From Streptomyces griseofuscus (GTDB taxonomy: Bacteria > Actinomycetota > Actinomycetes > Streptomycetales > Streptomycetaceae): a stretch of DNA of 64,000 nucleotides. A program made the translations under genes and the position numbers. The stretch spans positions 3,472,001-3,536,000 of the forward strand of contig NZ_CP051006.1 in the NCBI RefSeq assembly GCF_014673495.1. Reading direction: 5' to 3'. The notes under the pieces were generated by a model, which did no database searches, was not told where the DNA came from, and worked only from the letters and a program-made list of their open reading frames with translations. This document shows, in pieces, positions 49,396 to 59,319 of the stretch (position 1 is the first letter of the stretch; each line of letters begins with the position of its first letter).

Positions 49396-49980
49396 CTACC
49401 GGCTGGCGATGCTTCCGTGGTCGATGTCGGCGGGGCCCGCCTGGAGCGGTACGACGGAGCCGCCGAAGGTGTACTCGCGCAGCTTGCGCCACACTCCGTC
49501 CGCGCCCTGTTCGTACAGCGCGAACCCGTTGCACGGCCACTCGGCCTCGAAGTCGGCCAGTTCGGCGAAGGCGCGGTCCATCGCCGCGTCCTCGATGCCG
49601 TGCGCCACGGTGACATGCGGGTGGTACGGGAACTGGAGCTCGCGGGTGCAGGGCCCGGTGCTCTCCCGGACCCGCTGCTGGAGCCGGCCGCAGTCCTCGG
49701 CGCCGCGCACCACCCGGACGTAGACCACCGGGGAGACGGGCCGGAAGGTGCCGGTGCCGTGCAGCCGCATCGGGAAGGGGCGGCCGGTGGCGGCCACCTT
49801 CACCAGATGGGCCTGTACGGCGGGCAGCGCGGCGCGGTCCACCTCGGTCGGCGGCAGCAGCGTGACATGGGTGGGGATGCCGTAGGCCGCGGCGTCGCCG
49901 AAGCCCGCGCGCCGCTCCTGGAGCAGGCTGCCGTGAGGCTCCGGAACCGCGATCGACACGCCGATCGTTACGGTCCCCAC
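49396..49980 (-). CDS. 2'-5' RNA ligase-family (2H phosphoesterase) protein
   Basis: The 194 aa protein has the two HxT motifs that define 2H phosphoesterases: PTHVTLLPP near residue 37 and YHPHVTVAHG near 119, in paired lobes (VTIGVSIAVPEP starts the first). Bacterial members act on cyclic phosphates of tRNA or nucleotides. It lies between two genes on opposite contexts (DprE2-like gene converging, trpS behind it on the same strand), with no operon evidence. The start ATG gives the usual short N-terminal strand. Confidence 0.88.
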   Translation of the reverse strand: MGTVTIGVSIAVPEPHGSLLQERRAGFGDAAAYGIPTHVTLLPPTEVDRAALPAVQAHLVKVAATGRPFPMRLHGTGTFRPVSPVVYVRVVRGAEDCGRLQQRVRESTGPCTRELQFPYHPHVTVAHGIEDAAMDRAFAELADFEAEWPCNGFALYEQGADGVWRKLREYTFGGSVVPLQAGPADIDHGSIASR

Positions 49981-50218
49981 GTCGTCTCCTGTCGTCGCGT
50001 CCGTCGTCTACTCGGCCGACTCGTACGGGCCTTCGGCTTCGACTGTACGGCCATGGGTGTCCTGTGGGCAGGCGCAACGGAAGTGATGTGCAGCGCTCCG
50101 CCCACAGGGACGTGCGAACGGCCGTGCGCCCTCGCGCCGGTTCCGTGCCTCTCGGCGCGGGCCGTGCCGTTCGGTGCTCCGGTCAGTGGCTCGGCCGGTG
50201 CTTCGGTCAGGGCTTCGG

Positions 50219-51352
<1,134 letters not shown>

Positions 51353-52801
51353 TCAGCCCAGGTCGACTTCCGGGTACAGCGGGAAGCCCGCGACCAGGTC
51401 GGTGGCGCGCTCGGCGATCTCCGCGGAGACCTTCTCGTCCAGGACGTGGGAGGCCTTGCTGGGGGCGCCGGACTTGGTGGTGCCCGGTTCGGTGGCCGCG
51501 AGGACTCGGTCGATCAGGCCCGCCACCTCGTCCATCTCCGCCGTACCGAGACCGCGGGTGGTCAGGGCCGGGGTGCCGATCCGGATGCCGGAGGTGTACC
51601 AGGCGCCGTTGGGGTCGGCCGGGATGGCGTTGCGGTTGGTGACGATGCCGGAGTCGAGCAGGGCGGCCTCGGCCTGGCGGCCGGTGAGGCCGTAGGAGCC
51701 GGCGACGTCGATCAGGTTGAGGTGGTTGTCGGTGCCGCCGGTGACGAGGGTCGCGCCCCGGCGCATCAGACCCTCGGCCAGCGCCCGGGAGTTGTCCACG
51801 ATGCGCTGCGCGTAGTCCTGGAACGCGGGCTGCCTGGCCTCGGCCAGGGCGACCGCCTTGGCGGCCATGACGTGCGGCAGCGGACCGCCGAGGACCATCG
51901 GGCAGCCGCGGTCCACCTGGTCCTTGAGGGAGTCGTCGCACAGCACCATGCCGCCGCGCGGGCCGCGCAGCGACTTGTGGGTGGTGGTGGTGACGATCTG
52001 GGCGTGCGGCACCGGGTCGAAGTCGCCGGTGAGGACCTTGCCGGCGACGAGACCGGCGAAGTGGGCCATGTCGACCATGAGGGTCGCGCCGACCTCGTCC
52101 GCGATCTCGCGCATGATCCGGAAGTTCACCAGACGGGGGTACGCCGAGTAGCCCGCCACGATGATCAGCGGCTTGAACTCGCGGGCCTGGACGCGCAGCG
52201 CGTCGTAGTCGATCAGGCCGGTCGCGGGGTCGGTGCCGTAGGAGCGCTGGTCGAACATCTTGCCGGAGATGTTCGGGCGGAAGCCGTGGGTGAGGTGGCC
52301 GCCGGCGTCCAGGGACATGCCGAGCATCCGCTGGTTGCCGAAGGCCTGGCGCAGCTCGGCCCAGTCCGCCTCGGAGAGGTCGTTGACCTGGCGGGCGCCG
52401 GTCTTCTCCAGGAAGGGGACCTCGACCCGGTCGGCGAGTACGGCCCAGAAGGCGACGAGGTTGGCGTCGATGCCGGAGTGCGGCTGGACGTAGGCGTGCC
52501 GGGCGCCGAAGAGCTCGCGGGCGTGCTCGGCGGCCAGGGACTCCACGGTGTCGACATTGCGGCAGCCCGCGTAGAAGCGGCGGCCGGCGGTGCCCTCGGC
52601 GTACTTGTCGCTGAACCAGTTGCCCATCGCGAGGAGGGTCGCCGGGGAGGCGTAGTTCTCGGAGGCGATCAGCTTGAGCATCGCGCGCTGGTCGGTGACC
52701 TCCTGGCCGATGGCGTCGGCGACCCGCGGCTCCACGGCGCGGATCACGTCGAGGGCGGCGCGGAAGGCGGTGGACTCGGTGGACAGGTGCTGCTCTGGCA
52801 T
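51353..52801 (-). CDS. glyA: serine hydroxymethyltransferase
   Basis: The 482 aa PLP enzyme interconverts serine and glycine and charges tetrahydrofolate with a one-carbon unit. [26 protein letters not shown] opens the catalytic fold, [15 protein letters not shown] lies before the Schiff-base lysine in [14 protein letters not shown]. It is about 60 residues longer than the E. coli form, with extra sequence around the [26 protein letters not shown] region, a longer type known in actinobacteria. The ATG is 41 bp behind the ZTP riboswitch, which should raise expression when folate is short. Confidence 0.95.
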   Translation of the reverse strand: MPEQHLSTESTAFRAALDVIRAVEPRVADAIGQEVTDQRAMLKLIASENYASPATLLAMGNWFSDKYAEGTAGRRFYAGCRNVDTVESLAAEHARELFGARHAYVQPHSGIDANLVAFWAVLADRVEVPFLEKTGARQVNDLSEADWAELRQAFGNQRMLGMSLDAGGHLTHGFRPNISGKMFDQRSYGTDPATGLIDYDALRVQAREFKPLIIVAGYSAYPRLVNFRIMREIADEVGATLMVDMAHFAGLVAGKVLTGDFDPVPHAQIVTTTTHKSLRGPRGGMVLCDDSLKDQVDRGCPMVLGGPLPHVMAAKAVALAEARQPAFQDYAQRIVDNSRALAEGLMRRGATLVTGGTDNHLNLIDVAGSYGLTGRQAEAALLDSGIVTNRNAIPADPNGAWYTSGIRIGTPALTTRGLGTAEMDEVAGLIDRVLAATEPGTTKSGAPSKASHVLDEKVSAEIAERATDLVAGFPLYPEVDLG

Positions 52802-52841
52802 GGGGACCTCCGGACGGGGTGCGTTTCGGCGTTCACGTTCG

Positions 52842-52926
52842 GCCCAGGCGCACGGCACTGTTTCCAGCAAGGCCGCTCCCCGATGGTCCGTCCCATCCCA
52901 GCGCGCCAGTCACGGCCCGTGGCTCA
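52842..52926 (-). ncRNA. ZTP (pfl) riboswitch in the glyA leader
   Basis: Read on the minus strand the leader has the two conserved parts of the pfl motif. The first is CGTGACTGGCG...CGGGGAGCGGCC, whose GGCC ends (GGGCCGTGAC and GAGCGGCC) pair as P1 with a GGGATGG/CCATC inner stem. After a linker with a small hairpin (CTGGAAACAG) comes the second part, GCCGTGCGCCTGGGCC, matching the conserved 3' hairpin that forms the pseudoknot. Known pfl RNAs sense ZMP/ZTP and control purine and one-carbon genes, glyA included. Boundaries are approximate to a few bases. Confidence 0.85.
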
Positions 52927-53017
52927 GCGTACCGGCCTGCCCGGAGGGCGGAGATCCGGCGTCCACCATGCGGGCGAGAACGCGGACCGCTCGGCTCGGA
53001 GGATCACGCGCGACAGG

Positions 53018-54202
53018 TCAGAGGATCACATGCGGCAGGAAGCGCGCGTACCCGTCGGTGACCGGGCCCGCCGACTCGCGGATGCCGAGGCCCGCGGGCT
53101 CGCCGTCGATGACCCAGGTGCCGAGGACGACATGGTTGCCGTCGAAGGCGGGCAGGGGCGCGAGCTGCTGGTAGCAGCAGGGCTCGGGGTGGACGGCCGG
53201 CGGGTGGCCCGGCGGGTGCAGGGTGATGCCCTCGCCCTCGCGGCCCAGCAGGGGCTTGGCGGCGTAGCCGCTGGTGGTGGCGAGCTCGCGGGGGCCGTCG
53301 AGATAGGAGGGCAGCAGGTTGGGGTGGCCGGGGTACAGCTCCCACAGGACGGCCAGCAGGGCCTTGTTGCTCAGGAGCATCTTCCAGGCCGGCTCGATCC
53401 ACAGGGTGCTGCCGGTGCCGCCGCCGTTGTCCAGGGTGTCCAGGACATGGCCGCCGAAGGCGTCGGTGGTGAGCCATTCCCAGGGGTAGAGCTTGAAGAG
53501 GGCGCGGATGAACCGGAGCCGGTTGTCCACGAAGCGGCCGGAGAGGGTGTCCCAGCCGATCTCCTCCATGGCGAGCCAGTCGGTCGCAAGGCCCGCCTGC
53601 TCCGCGGTCTCCTTCAGATAGGCGACCGTCATCAGGTCCTCGCCCAGCTCGTCGGCGGCGGAGTGCGCGAAGTGCAGCAGGCTCCCGGGCGGGAGCAGCG
53701 CGGACTGCCTGCGCCAGGACGCCACGAGGCGTTCGTGCAGCGAGTTCCACTGGTCGGCGCCGGGGAAGCGGTCCTCCATCCAGAACCACTGCGGGGAGGC
53801 GGCCTCCACCAGGGAGGTGGGGGTGTCGGCGTTGTACTCCAGCAGCTTGGCGGGGCCCGTGCCGTCGTAGCGCAGGTCGAACCGGCCGTAGAAGGAGGGC
53901 AGTTCGGCCCGGCGCCGCCAGGACTCGGTGACCGCGGCGGCGACGGCGGGGTCGGTGATGCCGAGGTCGGCGAGGCGGCCCCGCTCCACGATGTGGCCGG
54001 CCGCCGCCAGGCACATGGCGTGCAGTTCGGCGACCGTCTCCTCCAGCGCCTCGACCTCGGGCAGCGAGAAGACGTAGTAGGCGCTCTCGTCCCAGTAGGG
54101 GCGCAGGCTCCCGTCGGGGTGGCGGGTGAGCGGGTAGATCAGGCCCTGTTCCTCGACGGTGCGCTGCCAGTCGGGGCGGGGGGTGAGGGTACGGCGTTCC
54201 AT
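53018..54202 (-). CDS. glutathionylspermidine synthase-family ATP-grasp protein
   Basis: The 394 aa protein matches the C-terminal synthetase fold of GspS (PF03738): YYVFSLPEVEALEETVAELHAMC, FYGRFDLRYDGTGPAKLLEYNADTPTSLVEAA with acidic Mg/ATP residues, EPAWKMLLSNKALLAVLWELYPGHPNLLPSY and KPLLGREGEGI, the grasp loop. It joins a carboxyl to an amine with ATP, but Streptomyces makes mycothiol rather than glutathione, so the substrate is open. The amidase domain of E. coli GspS is absent. The small lipoprotein gene 13 bp upstream is probably its partner. Confidence 0.9.
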   Translation of the reverse strand: MERRTLTPRPDWQRTVEEQGLIYPLTRHPDGSLRPYWDESAYYVFSLPEVEALEETVAELHAMCLAAAGHIVERGRLADLGITDPAVAAAVTESWRRRAELPSFYGRFDLRYDGTGPAKLLEYNADTPTSLVEAASPQWFWMEDRFPGADQWNSLHERLVASWRRQSALLPPGSLLHFAHSAADELGEDLMTVAYLKETAEQAGLATDWLAMEEIGWDTLSGRFVDNRLRFIRALFKLYPWEWLTTDAFGGHVLDTLDNGGGTGSTLWIEPAWKMLLSNKALLAVLWELYPGHPNLLPSYLDGPRELATTSGYAAKPLLGREGEGITLHPPGHPPAVHPEPCCYQQLAPLPAFDGNHVVLGTWVIDGEPAGLGIRESAGPVTDGYARFLPHVIL

Positions 54203-54215
54203 ACGGCGGTCCCGG

Positions 54216-54584
54216 TCAGCCGCCGGAGCTGTGCGAACCGCCGCCGAAGCCGCCGCGGTGCACCCCGCCGGAGCCGGAGCCGTAGTGGTTCGTGGAGTGG
54301 CTGGTGGAGTGCCCGGAGCCGGTGCGGGGCTTGGTGAAGGAACCGCCGCTCACCCAGGAGCCCTTCTTCTTGCCGCCGTAGTACCAGGCGCCGTTGACCG
54401 CCGACTTGACCGACTTGCAGTTCTTGTCGGAGACGACCTTGTAGCCCTTGGCGTAGGTGTAGCTGCTCTGGTCCACGCAGCGCTTGTCCGGCTGGGACGA
54501 GCAGGCGGTGAGCGCGGCGGCCAGCAGTCCGACGCCGCCGAGGACCACCGTGCCGGAGCGCAGTCGCCGCCTGGTTTCGGCCAT
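54216..54584 (-). CDS. small lipoprotein, Gly/Ser/His-rich
   Basis: The 122 aa precursor has a basic start (AETRRRLRSG), a hydrophobic core and a lipobox LLAAALTAC with Cys28. The mature part has a small Cys-containing section (KRCVDQSSYTYAKGYKVVSDKNCKS) and WYYGGKKKGSW. A low-complexity tail follows, rich in Gly, Ser, His and Tyr (HSTSHSTNHYGSGSGG). No family is recognised beyond related Streptomyces proteins. It is co-transcribed with the ATP-grasp gene. The short spacing and the outside location suggest that the pair acts on an envelope molecule. Confidence 0.75.
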   Translation of the reverse strand: MAETRRRLRSGTVVLGGVGLLAAALTACSSQPDKRCVDQSSYTYAKGYKVVSDKNCKSVKSAVNGAWYYGGKKKGSWVSGGSFTKPRTGSGHSTSHSTNHYGSGSGGVHRGGFGGGSHSSGG

Positions 54585-54700
54585 GTTCGTGTCTCCCCCG
54601 TGTGCGATGTGCGGTGCGGCAAGCCTAGAGACCGGTATGAGAACCGGCCAAGGGGGGTGAGCATGACAGGGCGGTGGTGGGGCTCCCTTAGAGTCCCTTT

Positions 54701-55564
54701 GTGCTCTTTGGAATGGTGTGCGCCCTTGGCGCGGCGGTCTGTTTCGGTACCGCGACGGTGTTGCAGGCGGTGGCGGCGAGGCAGGCCGGTCCCGGTGGTG
54801 GCGGTGAGGCGGCGCTGCTGCTGCGGGCGTTGCGGCAGTGGCGGTACATCGCCGGGCTCGGGCTGGACGGGCTGGGGTTCCTGTTCCAGATCGTGGCGCT
54901 GCGCTCGCTGCCGATCTACGCGGTCGGCGCGGCCCTCGCGGCCAGCCTCGCGGTGACGGCGGTGGTCGCGGCGCGGCTGCTGGACGTGCGGCTGCGCGGT
55001 GTGGAGTGGGGCGCGGTGGGCGTGGTGTGCGCCGGGCTCGCGATGCTGGGCCTCGCCTCCGGGCCGGAGGGCGGCGAGACCGGCTCGGACACGCTGCGGT
55101 GGGTGATGCTCGCGGTGGCGGTCGGACTGCTGCTGCTCGGGCTCGCGGGCGGCCAGCTGTCCGGTCCGGCGCGGGGGCTGGTGCTGGGGCTCGGCGCCGG
55201 GTGCGGGTTCGGGGTGGTCGAGGTGACGGTCCGGCTGATCGACAGCCTCGCGCCCGTCGACCTGCTCACCAATCCCGCGGCGTACGCCCTGCTGATCGGC
55301 GGCGGCGCCGCGTTCATCCTGCTGACCTCGGCCCTCCAGCGCGGCTCGGTCACGACGGCGACGGCCGGGATGGTGCTCGGCGAGACGCTCGGCCCCGCCG
55401 CGATCGGCGTCGTCTGGCTCGGCGACCGCACCCGCGAGGGCATGGCCTGGCTGGCGATCCTGGGCTTCGCGGTGGCGGTGGCCGGCGCCCTGGCCCTGGC
55501 CCGCTTCGGCGAGGCCCCGGAGACGGAGACGGCGGAGCCGAAGGGGCAGCCGACGGGCCGGTGA
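54701..55564 (+). CDS. DMT-superfamily membrane protein (EamA/NIPA-like)
   Basis: The 287 aa protein has nine to ten membrane spans in two repeats: LFGMVCALGAAVCFGTATVLQAVAAR begins the first with the DMT pattern, and GLVLGLGAGCGFGVVEVTVRLI begins the second. GSVTTATAGMVLGETLGPAAIGVVWLGDRTREGMAW is typical of the EamA repeat end (family pattern ExxxxPVxxxxxLGE). A soluble tail of about 15 charged residues follows. The substrate is unknown; metal or metabolite export is possible. GTG start at 54701. Confidence 0.82.
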   Translation: MLFGMVCALGAAVCFGTATVLQAVAARQAGPGGGGEAALLLRALRQWRYIAGLGLDGLGFLFQIVALRSLPIYAVGAALAASLAVTAVVAARLLDVRLRGVEWGAVGVVCAGLAMLGLASGPEGGETGSDTLRWVMLAVAVGLLLLGLAGGQLSGPARGLVLGLGAGCGFGVVEVTVRLIDSLAPVDLLTNPAAYALLIGGGAAFILLTSALQRGSVTTATAGMVLGETLGPAAIGVVWLGDRTREGMAWLAILGFAVAVAGALALARFGEAPETETAEPKGQPTGR

Positions 55565-55611
55565 CAGAGACCGGGTGACCGGGACCGGTGAGCGGGCCCC
55601 CGAAAAGTGAG

Positions 55612-55645
55612 GGACCGGCTGCGCCCCCCGCAGCGCAACCGGTCC
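55612..55645 (+). terminator. imperfect hairpin after the DMT gene
   Basis: GGACCGG (55612-55618) pairs with CCGGTCC (55639-55645), and CTGC (55619-55622) with GCAG (55630-55633), leaving a 5-nt bulge. It lies about 48 bp past the DMT stop. Confidence 0.4.
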
Positions 55646-55774
55646 GGGGACCATCCTGCGGCAAGCGCACCTCCGTGACCAGGAGCCGCTTTTTCCGGAA
55701 CCTGAATTTCAGGAACGTAGACTTCCGTTATTTGCCGGGGCGGTGAGACGGCCCGCGCCGAGAGGGAGTTGGGG

Positions 55775-56632
55775 ATGGACAGGGAAGCCCTGCGGTCGCT
55801 GCTGCGGCACAAGCGCTCGCTGATCGACCCCGGCGAGCTGGGCTGGCCCCGCCGCACCGGCCGCGGCCGCCGGTCCGCCGGGCTCTCCCAGGCCCAGGTG
55901 GCGCACGCGCTGTACGTCTCCGAGCGCACGTACGCGCAGCTGGAGCGGGGCGACATGCCCTCCCCCGCGCCCGAGTTCCTGGACGCGGTCTCCACCGTGC
56001 TGCGGATGGCCGAGCCGGAGCGCGGCGCGCTGTACGTCTACGCGCTGGGCCATGAGCCGCCGGTGCCCATGAACCCCGAGGCCGGCACCCGGGTCGACCC
56101 GGCCTGGTTCACGGCCGTCCAGGGCGTGTCCGGCGTGCCCTGCTACGTCAACGACGTGGCCTGGAACCTCCTCGCCTGGAACGACGACTTCCTGCGCATG
56201 TTCCCCCGGGCCGAGGGCGCGGAGCCGGAGTTGCCCGAGCGGAACGTGATGCGCTGGATGCTGCTGCGCGAGGAGGCACGCGAGCACCATCTGCTGGACT
56301 GGACGGAGCGCTGGGCGGCACCGGTCGCGGCCCAGCTGCGGGCGGCCGTCGCGGCCCACCCCGACAACCCGGATCTGCGGCAGCTGGACGCGGAGGTGAA
56401 CGACGATCCCGTGGTGGGTCCCATCTACCGCCGGCACGACATCACCTATGTGCAGCAGGACGGCGACACCCGGCCGGTACGGCACGCGGGGCTCGCCGCC
56501 GAGGAGTCCGAGCGGTGCTGCGAGAAGCACACCCCCTCCGCGCGCGGCCTGGTGACCCTGTGCGCCGCGCAGCCACTGGGTTCACCGGGCGCCCGGTTCT
56601 TCTTCCTGGTCTTCCGCCCGCTTTCCGGCTGA
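55775..56632 (+). CDS. XRE-family regulator with MmyB-like ligand domain
   Basis: The 285 aa protein has an N-terminal helix-turn-helix (about residues 35-65: GLSQAQVAHALYVSERTYAQLERG) and a C-terminal PAS-like MmyB domain at about 100-275, with VPCYVNDVAWNLLAWNDDFLRMFP and RNVMRWMLLREEAREHHLLDWTERW, GARFFFLVFRP. MmyB-type regulators control antibiotic and lipid-related genes, and the domain can bind fatty-acid-like ligands. The ATG at 55775 has GAGGGAG nine bases upstream; TTG at 55769 is also possible. It has no divergent partner, so its target is unknown. Confidence 0.9.
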   Translation: MDREALRSLLRHKRSLIDPGELGWPRRTGRGRRSAGLSQAQVAHALYVSERTYAQLERGDMPSPAPEFLDAVSTVLRMAEPERGALYVYALGHEPPVPMNPEAGTRVDPAWFTAVQGVSGVPCYVNDVAWNLLAWNDDFLRMFPRAEGAEPELPERNVMRWMLLREEAREHHLLDWTERWAAPVAAQLRAAVAAHPDNPDLRQLDAEVNDDPVVGPIYRRHDITYVQQDGDTRPVRHAGLAAEESERCCEKHTPSARGLVTLCAAQPLGSPGARFFFLVFRPLSG

Positions 56633-56648
56633 CCCTGGCCTGGCGCCC

Positions 56649-58037
56649 CTAGGGCAGCACCCTGCACAGTGCCTCCAGGGCTCCCGCCCACGCGCTGTCC
56701 GGTGGTGTTCCGTAGCCCACCACCAGTGCGTCCAGCGGCTCGGCGACGGCCTCGGGATGGCGGTGGAAGGAGAGGCCGTGCAGGGCGAGGCCCTGCCAGG
56801 CGGCGGCCTGGACGACGGAGGGCTCGGTGCCCGGGGGCAGCCGCAGCAGGGCGTGCAGACCGGCGGCGACCCCGGTGACCCGGACGCCGGGGGCGCGTTC
56901 GGCGACGGCCGCGGCGAGGGCGTCGCGGCGGCGCCGGTAGCGCAGCCGGGAGGCGCGGACCTGGCGGTCGTACGCCCCTGAGGTGAGGAACCCGGCGAGG
57001 GTGAGCTGTTCGAGTACGCCGACGGTGTCGACGTGTCCCTTGACTGCGATCACCTCCCGGGTGAGGGCCGGCGGCAGCACCATCCAGCCCAGCCGGATGC
57101 CGGGGGCGAGGGACTTGCTGGCGGTGCCGAGGTAGACGACGCGGTCGGGGTCGAGGCCCTGGAGGGCGCCGACGGGCTGGCGGTCGTAACGGAACTCGCC
57201 GTCGTAATCGTCCTCCAGGACAAGGGAATCGGTGCGCCTCGCCCAGTCGACGACGGCCGCGCGGCGGTCGGGGTGCAGGGGCATGCCCATGGGGAACTGG
57301 TGGGCGGGGGTGAGGAGTACGGCACCCTCGGTGGTCAACGGGCCGGTGTCGGTGCCGAGTTCGTCCCAGGGCAGTGCGGGGGTGGCGAGTCCGGCGGCCT
57401 GGAGGAGACCCCAGTAGGCGTCGAGGCCGTACGACTCGACGGCCACCGAGTCCGCCCCGCGGGCGCGCAGCACCGGGCCGAGGATGCGCAGGGCGTGCGA
57501 GAAGCCCGCGGTGACCACCAGGTGGTCGGGGTCGCAGCGGACGCCCCGGACCCGGGCGAGATAGCCGGCGAGCGCGGTGCGCAGTTCGACCCGGCCGCGT
57601 GGATCGCCGTAGCCCAGGGCGTCGTTGGGGGCGGCGGTCAGGGCACGGCGGGCGGCCCTGGCCCACTCGGCGCGCGGGAACGCGGCGAGGTCGGGGGTGC
57701 CGGGGACGAGGTTGTGGGTGGGCCGGGGCGGGACGCGGGGCCGGCGGGCGGGATCGCTCGGTGGGACCACGGTGCGTTCGGCGACCCGGGTGCCGGAGCC
57801 CTGCCGTGCGGTGAGCCAGCCCTCGGCGACCAGGTCGGCGTACGCCTCGCCGACGGTGTTGCGGGCGATGCCGAGGTCGGCGGCGAGGGCCCGGGAGGAG
57901 GGCAGCCGGGTACCGGGGGCCAGCCGGCCGGTGCGGACCGCGTCGCGCAGGGCGTCGGTCAGCCCCCGGCGCAGCCCGCCCGGACCGACCGGTTCCAGAT
58001 GTAGGTCGACGCCCGAAGTGGCCCAGGATTCCGCCAT
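56649..58037 (-). CDS. MocR-family regulator (GntR HTH + aminotransferase fold)
   Basis: The 462 aa protein has a GntR winged helix at about residues 10-78 (RRGLTDALRDAVRTGRLAPGTRLPSSRALAADLGIARNTVGEAYADLVAEGWLTARQGSGT) and a fold-type I aminotransferase domain at about 105-462, with the PLP lysine in YLGTASKSLAPGIRLGWM and LEDDYDGEFRYDRQP before it. It is divergent (46 bp) from the AhpD-like gene and its partner, which it probably controls. PdxR-type members respond to PLP; whether this one does is inference. Confidence 0.92.
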   Translation of the reverse strand: MAESWATSGVDLHLEPVGPGGLRRGLTDALRDAVRTGRLAPGTRLPSSRALAADLGIARNTVGEAYADLVAEGWLTARQGSGTRVAERTVVPPSDPARRPRVPPRPTHNLVPGTPDLAAFPRAEWARAARRALTAAPNDALGYGDPRGRVELRTALAGYLARVRGVRCDPDHLVVTAGFSHALRILGPVLRARGADSVAVESYGLDAYWGLLQAAGLATPALPWDELGTDTGPLTTEGAVLLTPAHQFPMGMPLHPDRRAAVVDWARRTDSLVLEDDYDGEFRYDRQPVGALQGLDPDRVVYLGTASKSLAPGIRLGWMVLPPALTREVIAVKGHVDTVGVLEQLTLAGFLTSGAYDRQVRASRLRYRRRRDALAAAVAERAPGVRVTGVAAGLHALLRLPPGTEPSVVQAAAWQGLALHGLSFHRHPEAVAEPLDALVVGYGTPPDSAWAGALEALCRVLP

Positions 58038-58083
58038 GGAAATGGACCATACTCCTGGGCTGCCTCGCTTCTACGGTTGAGGC

Positions 58084-58581
58084 ATGAACACGGACGAGAA
58101 CACCGAGTACGCCGCCGAGCACGCCCCCCGTCTGAACTGGAGCGAGCACGCTCCGGACGTGTACAAGGCGATGGTGCGGCTGGACATCGCGGCCCGGCAG
58201 GGGCTGGACCCGAAGCTGCTGGAACTGGTCAAGATCCGCGCCTCGCAGCTCAACCACTGCGCGTTCTGCCTGGACATGCACACCAAGGACGCGCTGGCGG
58301 CCGGGGAGAGCGTGGAGCGGGTCATCCAGCTCTCCGCGTGGGAGGAGTCGCGGCACTTCTACACGGAGAAGGAGCTGGCGGCGATCGAGCTGACCGAGGC
58401 GATCACCGTGCTGACCGACGGCTTCGTGCCGGACGACGTGTACGAGCGGGCCGCCAAGCAGTTCGAGGAGCCCGAGCTGGCCCGGCTGATCGCCGCGATC
58501 ACGGTGATCAACGCCTGGAACCGGTTCGGCGTCACCGCCCGGATGACCCCGGGCCACTACCAGCCGGGGCAGCACCGGTGA
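58084..58581 (+). CDS. carboxymuconolactone decarboxylase/AhpD-family protein
   Basis: The 165 aa helical protein has the AhpD core LLELVKIRASQLNHCAFCLDMHTKDA with the redox CxxC and nearby His, followed by AWEESRHFYTEKELAAIELTEAITVL and a helix ITVINAWNRFGVTARMTPG. AhpD-type members are small peroxidases or disulfide reductases; without partner AhpC its target is unclear. Its stop overlaps the next gene's GTG (GTGA). It is probably under control of the divergent MocR regulator. Confidence 0.92.
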   Translation: MNTDENTEYAAEHAPRLNWSEHAPDVYKAMVRLDIAARQGLDPKLLELVKIRASQLNHCAFCLDMHTKDALAAGESVERVIQLSAWEESRHFYTEKELAAIELTEAITVLTDGFVPDDVYERAAKQFEEPELARLIAAITVINAWNRFGVTARMTPGHYQPGQHR

Positions 58582-59312
58582 GCGACGGCGTGGAGGTACT
58601 GCGCGCGCTGCATCTGCGGCGCCCGCCCGGCGAGCCGCTGATCCTGCCCGGCCCCTGGGACGCGGCCAGCGCGCGGGCGCTCGCGGAGGCGGGGTTCGAG
58701 GCGCTGGCCACGCCGAGCGCGGGGGTCGCCGCCGCGCTCGGGTACGCGGACGGCGAGACCCCGGCGGACGAGATGTTCGCGGCGGTCGCCCGGATCACCC
58801 GCGCGGTGGACGTGCCGGTGACGGCGGACGTCGAGGACGGGTACGGGCTCGCGCCGAAGGAGCTGGTGGAGCGGTTGCTGGCGGCGGGTGCCGTCGGCTG
58901 CAACATCGAGGACTCCACCCGGGGTGTGCTGAAGGACCCCCGGGAGCACGCCGGATACCTGGCCGAGTTCTGCGCGGCCGCCGCGGGCCGGATCTTCCTG
59001 AACGCCCGCGTCGACACCTTCGTGCACGGCGACGGCGACCCCGGACGGGCCGTCGAACAGGCCGTCGAGCGGGCCGCGTTGTACCTCGCGGCGGGTGCCG
59101 AGTGCGTGTACCCGATCATGGCCCCGGTGGCCGTACTGCCCCTGCTGCGGTCCGGCATCGAGGGCCCGCTGAACGCGCTGGCCCTGCTGACCCCGGACGG
59201 CCCCTCGCCCGCCGCGCTCGGCGAACTCGGGGCCACCCGGATCACGTTCGGCCCCCAGCTCCAGCGCAGGGCCACGGCGGCGGCGGCCGAACTCGCCGCC
59301 GGGCTGCGCTAG
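58578..59312 (+). CDS. isocitrate lyase/PEP mutase-superfamily protein
   Basis: The 244 aa barrel enzyme has GPWDAASARALAEAGFEALATPSAGVAAALGYADGE, DVPVTADVEDGYG (metal-site DxEDGYG) and GAVGCNIEDSTRG, which mark PEP mutase-like lyases. The lyase Cys loop of isocitrate/methylisocitrate lyase (KKCGH) is not present. FLNARVDTFVHGDGD and GAECVYPIMAPVA complete the barrel. It likely cleaves or rearranges a small oxo-acid. GTG start overlaps the AhpD gene stop, and its end faces the glycine betaine operon with an 8-bp gap. Confidence 0.9.
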   Translation: MSDGVEVLRALHLRRPPGEPLILPGPWDAASARALAEAGFEALATPSAGVAAALGYADGETPADEMFAAVARITRAVDVPVTADVEDGYGLAPKELVERLLAAGAVGCNIEDSTRGVLKDPREHAGYLAEFCAAAAGRIFLNARVDTFVHGDGDPGRAVEQAVERAALYLAAGAECVYPIMAPVAVLPLLRSGIEGPLNALALLTPDGPSPAALGELGATRITFGPQLQRRATAAAAELAAGLR

Positions 59313-59319
59313 TCGGCGC

